This document shows, one piece after another, positions 62,016-64,000 of a DNA stretch of 64,000 nucleotides. Position numbers and translations under genes: made by a program. The notes below the pieces were generated by a model. It was not told the origin of the DNA. It did no database searches and worked only from the letters and a program-made list of their open reading frames with translations. The stretch covers positions 1-64,000 of the forward strand of contig NZ_PUGF01000016.1 of NCBI RefSeq assembly GCF_002976435.1, read 5' to 3'. The DNA is from Solimicrobium silvestre. Lineage in GTDB: Bacteria; Pseudomonadota; Gammaproteobacteria; Burkholderiales; Burkholderiaceae_D. Numbering within the stretch: the stretch's first letter is position 1; each line of letters starts with the position of its first letter.

Positions 62016-63251
62016 CTAAGAAATATAAGCTTCTTCGCCATGAAACGCATCATCCATATTGTCTTCGCTAGCCGGATCGACCCGCACAGGCGTGAACAGG
62101 TTAATTAGCCACAACATGCCATAGGTGAAGGAAAAAGCCCAAACGCCGGAGATAATAACGGCCGCTACCTGCATGAAGAAGAACGAGGTATTGCCGAGTA
62201 ATAACCCGTCAGCGCCATTCACATTCCACGCCTTGGCGGCAAATACACCCAGCAATATCGTCCCAACCATCCCGCCGATGCCATGTACGCCCCACACATC
62301 GAGCGCATCATCCCAGCCGAAGCGGTTCTTAAGTGCAACCGCATAGAAGCAAATCGCACCGGCACAAATACCAATCAGTGCAGCCGAGCTCAGCGACACA
62401 TAACCGGCAGCGGGCGTGATGGTCGCCAAGCCAGCAATACCGCCAGTTAACAAGCCGACGAACTTCGGTTTTTTGTGTTTGTACCACTCAATGAGCAACC
62501 AGGTAATAGCTGCAAAAGAAGCGGCGATATCGGTATTGAGGAAGGCAGACGCGGTGACCGAATCAACCCGCAGTTCAGAGCCAGCATTGAAGCCGTACCA
62601 GCCGAACCAGAGCAGTCCGGAGCCAAGCGCGATGAGCGGAACATTGTGCGGTTTTAATTCCACTTTCTGACGGCGGCCGACGTACAAAACCGACGCCAAG
62701 GCAGCAAAACCGGCAGTGTTGTGCACCACGATGCCGCCGGCATAATCAAGCACACCCCATTTGGCAAACAGGCCATCTGGGCTCCACACCATATGCACAA
62801 ACGGGAAATACACAAACACCAGCCAGCCAGTTAAAAACAGGAAATAGGCTTTGAACGTGACGCGATTGGCAAAAGCGCCGGTGATTAAAGCTGGCGTGAT
62901 GATGGCAAACATCATTTGATAAGCGACGTGTACGATCAGCGGAATACCTGCATCGTTGCCTTTGAACATGGTTTCTAAGGTAATTCCATGTAAGAACGCG
63001 TAGTAGGTCGGGTCGCCAATGATGCCGTTGATAGTTGGGCCGAAGCACATCGAGTAGCCGAAGGCAAACCACAAAACGGTGGTCCAGCATAGGGAGATAA
63101 AGCTTTGCATCATGATGGACAGAACATTTTTGTTGCCCACCAATCCACCGTAGAAGAAGGCTAACCCTGGCGTCATTAGCATGACCAGGCTTGAGCAGAG
63201 CAGCATGAAGCCGGTGTTTCCGACATTTAATGGAATAATTAACTGTGACAT
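62016..63251 (-). CDS. amtB: Ammonium transporter (Amt family)
   Basis: 411 aa with 11 predicted transmembrane helices. Conserved: GNTGFMLLCSSLVMLMTPGLAFFYGG near the start, in parts, the pore twin His in GGIVVHNTAGFAALAS and WGVHGIGGMVGTIL, and LLWFGWYGFNAGSEL. Imports ammonium through the inner membrane. Unlike many betaproteobacterial loci there is no glnK next to it. Start MSQLIIPLNVGN. Confidence 0.95.
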   Translation of the reverse strand: MSQLIIPLNVGNTGFMLLCSSLVMLMTPGLAFFYGGLVGNKNVLSIMMQSFISLCWTTVLWFAFGYSMCFGPTINGIIGDPTYYAFLHGITLETMFKGNDAGIPLIVHVAYQMMFAIITPALITGAFANRVTFKAYFLFLTGWLVFVYFPFVHMVWSPDGLFAKWGVLDYAGGIVVHNTAGFAALASVLYVGRRQKVELKPHNVPLIALGSGLLWFGWYGFNAGSELRVDSVTASAFLNTDIAASFAAITWLLIEWYKHKKPKFVGLLTGGIAGLATITPAAGYVSLSSAALIGICAGAICFYAVALKNRFGWDDALDVWGVHGIGGMVGTILLGVFAAKAWNVNGADGLLLGNTSFFFMQVAAVIISGVWAFSFTYGMLWLINLFTPVRVDPASEDNMDDAFHGEEAYIS

Positions 63252-63608
63252 GTGTTGTCTCTTTTCGTTATTGAGTGATCAAAACTTCGGGGTTGTACCC
63301 CATCCACTTCATTTTTCTAAACTCCAACCACATATTGGCGTCATCACTAATCGACGTCAGTTAAAACGGGGTGTTACCAGACTTTTTATGGCCTCCTTTA
63401 CGTTGACTATTGGATATTTCCGCATTGGAATATAGCAAATGTGGACTAAGCGGCATAGAACTATTGATAAAGGAGGGGACACAAAACGACAGACTATTTC
63501 ACAACAGCATGACTGAATCATTTCTGATAGAGTTGCAATATAGGAATTTATTGCTTGTCATTAAATTCTCGCTACAGCGTATTTTTAACTCTTCATCAAG
63601 GATCGTGT
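63252..63608. other. Intergenic region between amtB and the CocE-like gene
   Basis: Divergent promoter region. I looked for a sigma-54 -24/-12 element in front of amtB and found none convincing. No supported gene; the + strand frame starting at 63410 overlaps the next gene in another frame. Confidence 0.5.
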
Positions 63609-64000
63609 ATGACTCATTTCCTGTTGCGCTCAGCGATCAGCTTAGCCCTTATGACTCTCGCCAACGCAGCCTATGCAGATACAGCGCCAACACCGTTCTT
63701 GACGCCAGATATCCCACAGTCTTTTGTCGCACCAAAGCTTGGTTACAACTACGAAAAAAGAGTGGTGATGATACCGATGCGGGATGGCGTCAAGCTGTAC
63801 ACAGTGATTGTGGTTCCGAAAGGTGCCAAGAATGCGCCAATTTTGCTGACTCGCACGCCCTACAATGCTGCCAAGAAAGCTGCGCGTGAAGATAGCCCGA
63901 ACATGTTGGCCGCCATGCCGCCAAGTGATGATGTGTTTGTGGCCGGTGGCTATATTCGCGTGTTTCAAGATGTACGCGGCAAGCATGGCTCCGAAGGCGA
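63609..64000 (+). CDS. CocE/NonD family (S15-type) hydrolase, 5' part
   Basis: The first 130 residues of a gene that continues past the window. A signal peptide (MTHFLLRSAISLALMTLANA) is followed by VMIPMRDGVKLYTVIVVPKG and ILLTRTPYNA, then GYIRVFQDVRGKHGSEG at the end. These are the N-terminal motifs of the CocE/glutaryl-7-ACA acylase and alpha-amino acid ester hydrolase group. The family nucleophile (GxSYxG) lies beyond the window, so the class, not the substrate, is supported. Confidence 0.85.
   Translation, partial: MTHFLLRSAISLALMTLANAAYADTAPTPFLTPDIPQSFVAPKLGYNYEKRVVMIPMRDGVKLYTVIVVPKGAKNAPILLTRTPYNAAKKAAREDSPNMLAAMPPSDDVFVAGGYIRVFQDVRGKHGSEG

Noticed and set aside
63252-63400. Search for a sigma-54 (NtrC) promoter of amtB
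   Set aside because: No GG-N10-GC pair with a good fit was found on the minus strand, although such control would be expected.
1-64000. Signs of prophage, IS element, integron, CRISPR or origin of replication
   Set aside because: No transposase, integrase, phage structural gene, regular spaced repeat or DnaA-box cluster was seen.

Overview
The window looks like a chromosomal segment of a betaproteobacterium, most likely Oxalobacteraceae (Burkholderiales) and perhaps Undibacterium-like. This is an inference from gene order and families: rpmB-rpmG, radC, fkpB and ispH together, the DUF2844/DUF3443 pair, a DUF349 coiled-coil protein, and moderate G+C. No prophage, insertion sequence transposase, CRISPR array or rRNA is visible. 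One tRNA gene, tRNA-Arg(ACG) with encoded CCA, is present.

Layout. 0-4 kb: two paralogous small secreted proteins behind an orphan GspE/PilB-type ATPase and a spermidine-synthase-like protein. 4-8.3 kb: Mpo1-like membrane protein, glycine-zipper lipoprotein, htpG with a convincing sigma-32 promoter, yjdM and sanA. 8.3-15.2 kb: a very large bifunctional penicillin-binding protein, then a dipZ-msrB-msrA operon for repair of oxidised methionine outside the cytoplasm. 15.6-21.4 kb: three unrelated proteases (S41 lipoprotein, S9, M50). 21.4-30.7 kb: an accessory zone with a ribbon-helix-helix/PIN toxin-antitoxin pair, a coupled ArsR-SRPBCC-cytochrome b561 operon, a retropepsin-like protein, and a secreted S53 protease with a small cysteine-containing partner. 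Two cassettes in this zone are bracketed by diverged direct duplicates of a neighbouring gene end (a decayed antitoxin copy and a MocR 3' fragment).

30.7-34 kb: a MocR-type regulator diverges from a threonine/serine dehydratase-like gene followed by ridA and an aminotransferase; tandem 11-bp repeats between them are a good operator candidate. 34-43.9 kb: DUF2867, the DUF3443/DUF2844 pair, an EAL phosphodiesterase with a permuted NlpC/P60 hydrolase, the tRNA, a DUF349 protein and a stand-alone receiver domain. 44-52 kb: a 3-hydroxyacyl-CoA-dehydrogenase-like SDR behind a LiuR-like operator, a patatin phospholipase, a barnase/barstar-type RNase and inhibitor, purN, an RsmB-like m5C methyltransferase, an MscS channel and a fatty acid desaturase. 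52-64 kb: core genes (rpmG, rpmB, radC, fkpB, ispH), a livHMGF branched-chain amino acid ABC transporter without a binding protein gene, an alginate-lyase-like protein, a GNAT acetyltransferase, an ammonium transporter and the 5' part of a CocE/NonD hydrolase that runs off the end.

Intergenic regions carry at least four families of dispersed palindromic repeats: a 165-bp nested palindrome at 129 and 55709, a 63-bp element at 47347 and 52553 in opposite orientation, a 22-bp REP sequence around 49.5, 52.4, 60.1 and 60.3 kb, and a short hairpin at 47.26 and 61.99 kb. The most interesting points are the extracytoplasmic Msr system, the two bracketed accessory cassettes with the S53 protease/partner pair, the MocR operator, and the uncharacterised tandem secreted proteins next to the orphan ATPase.
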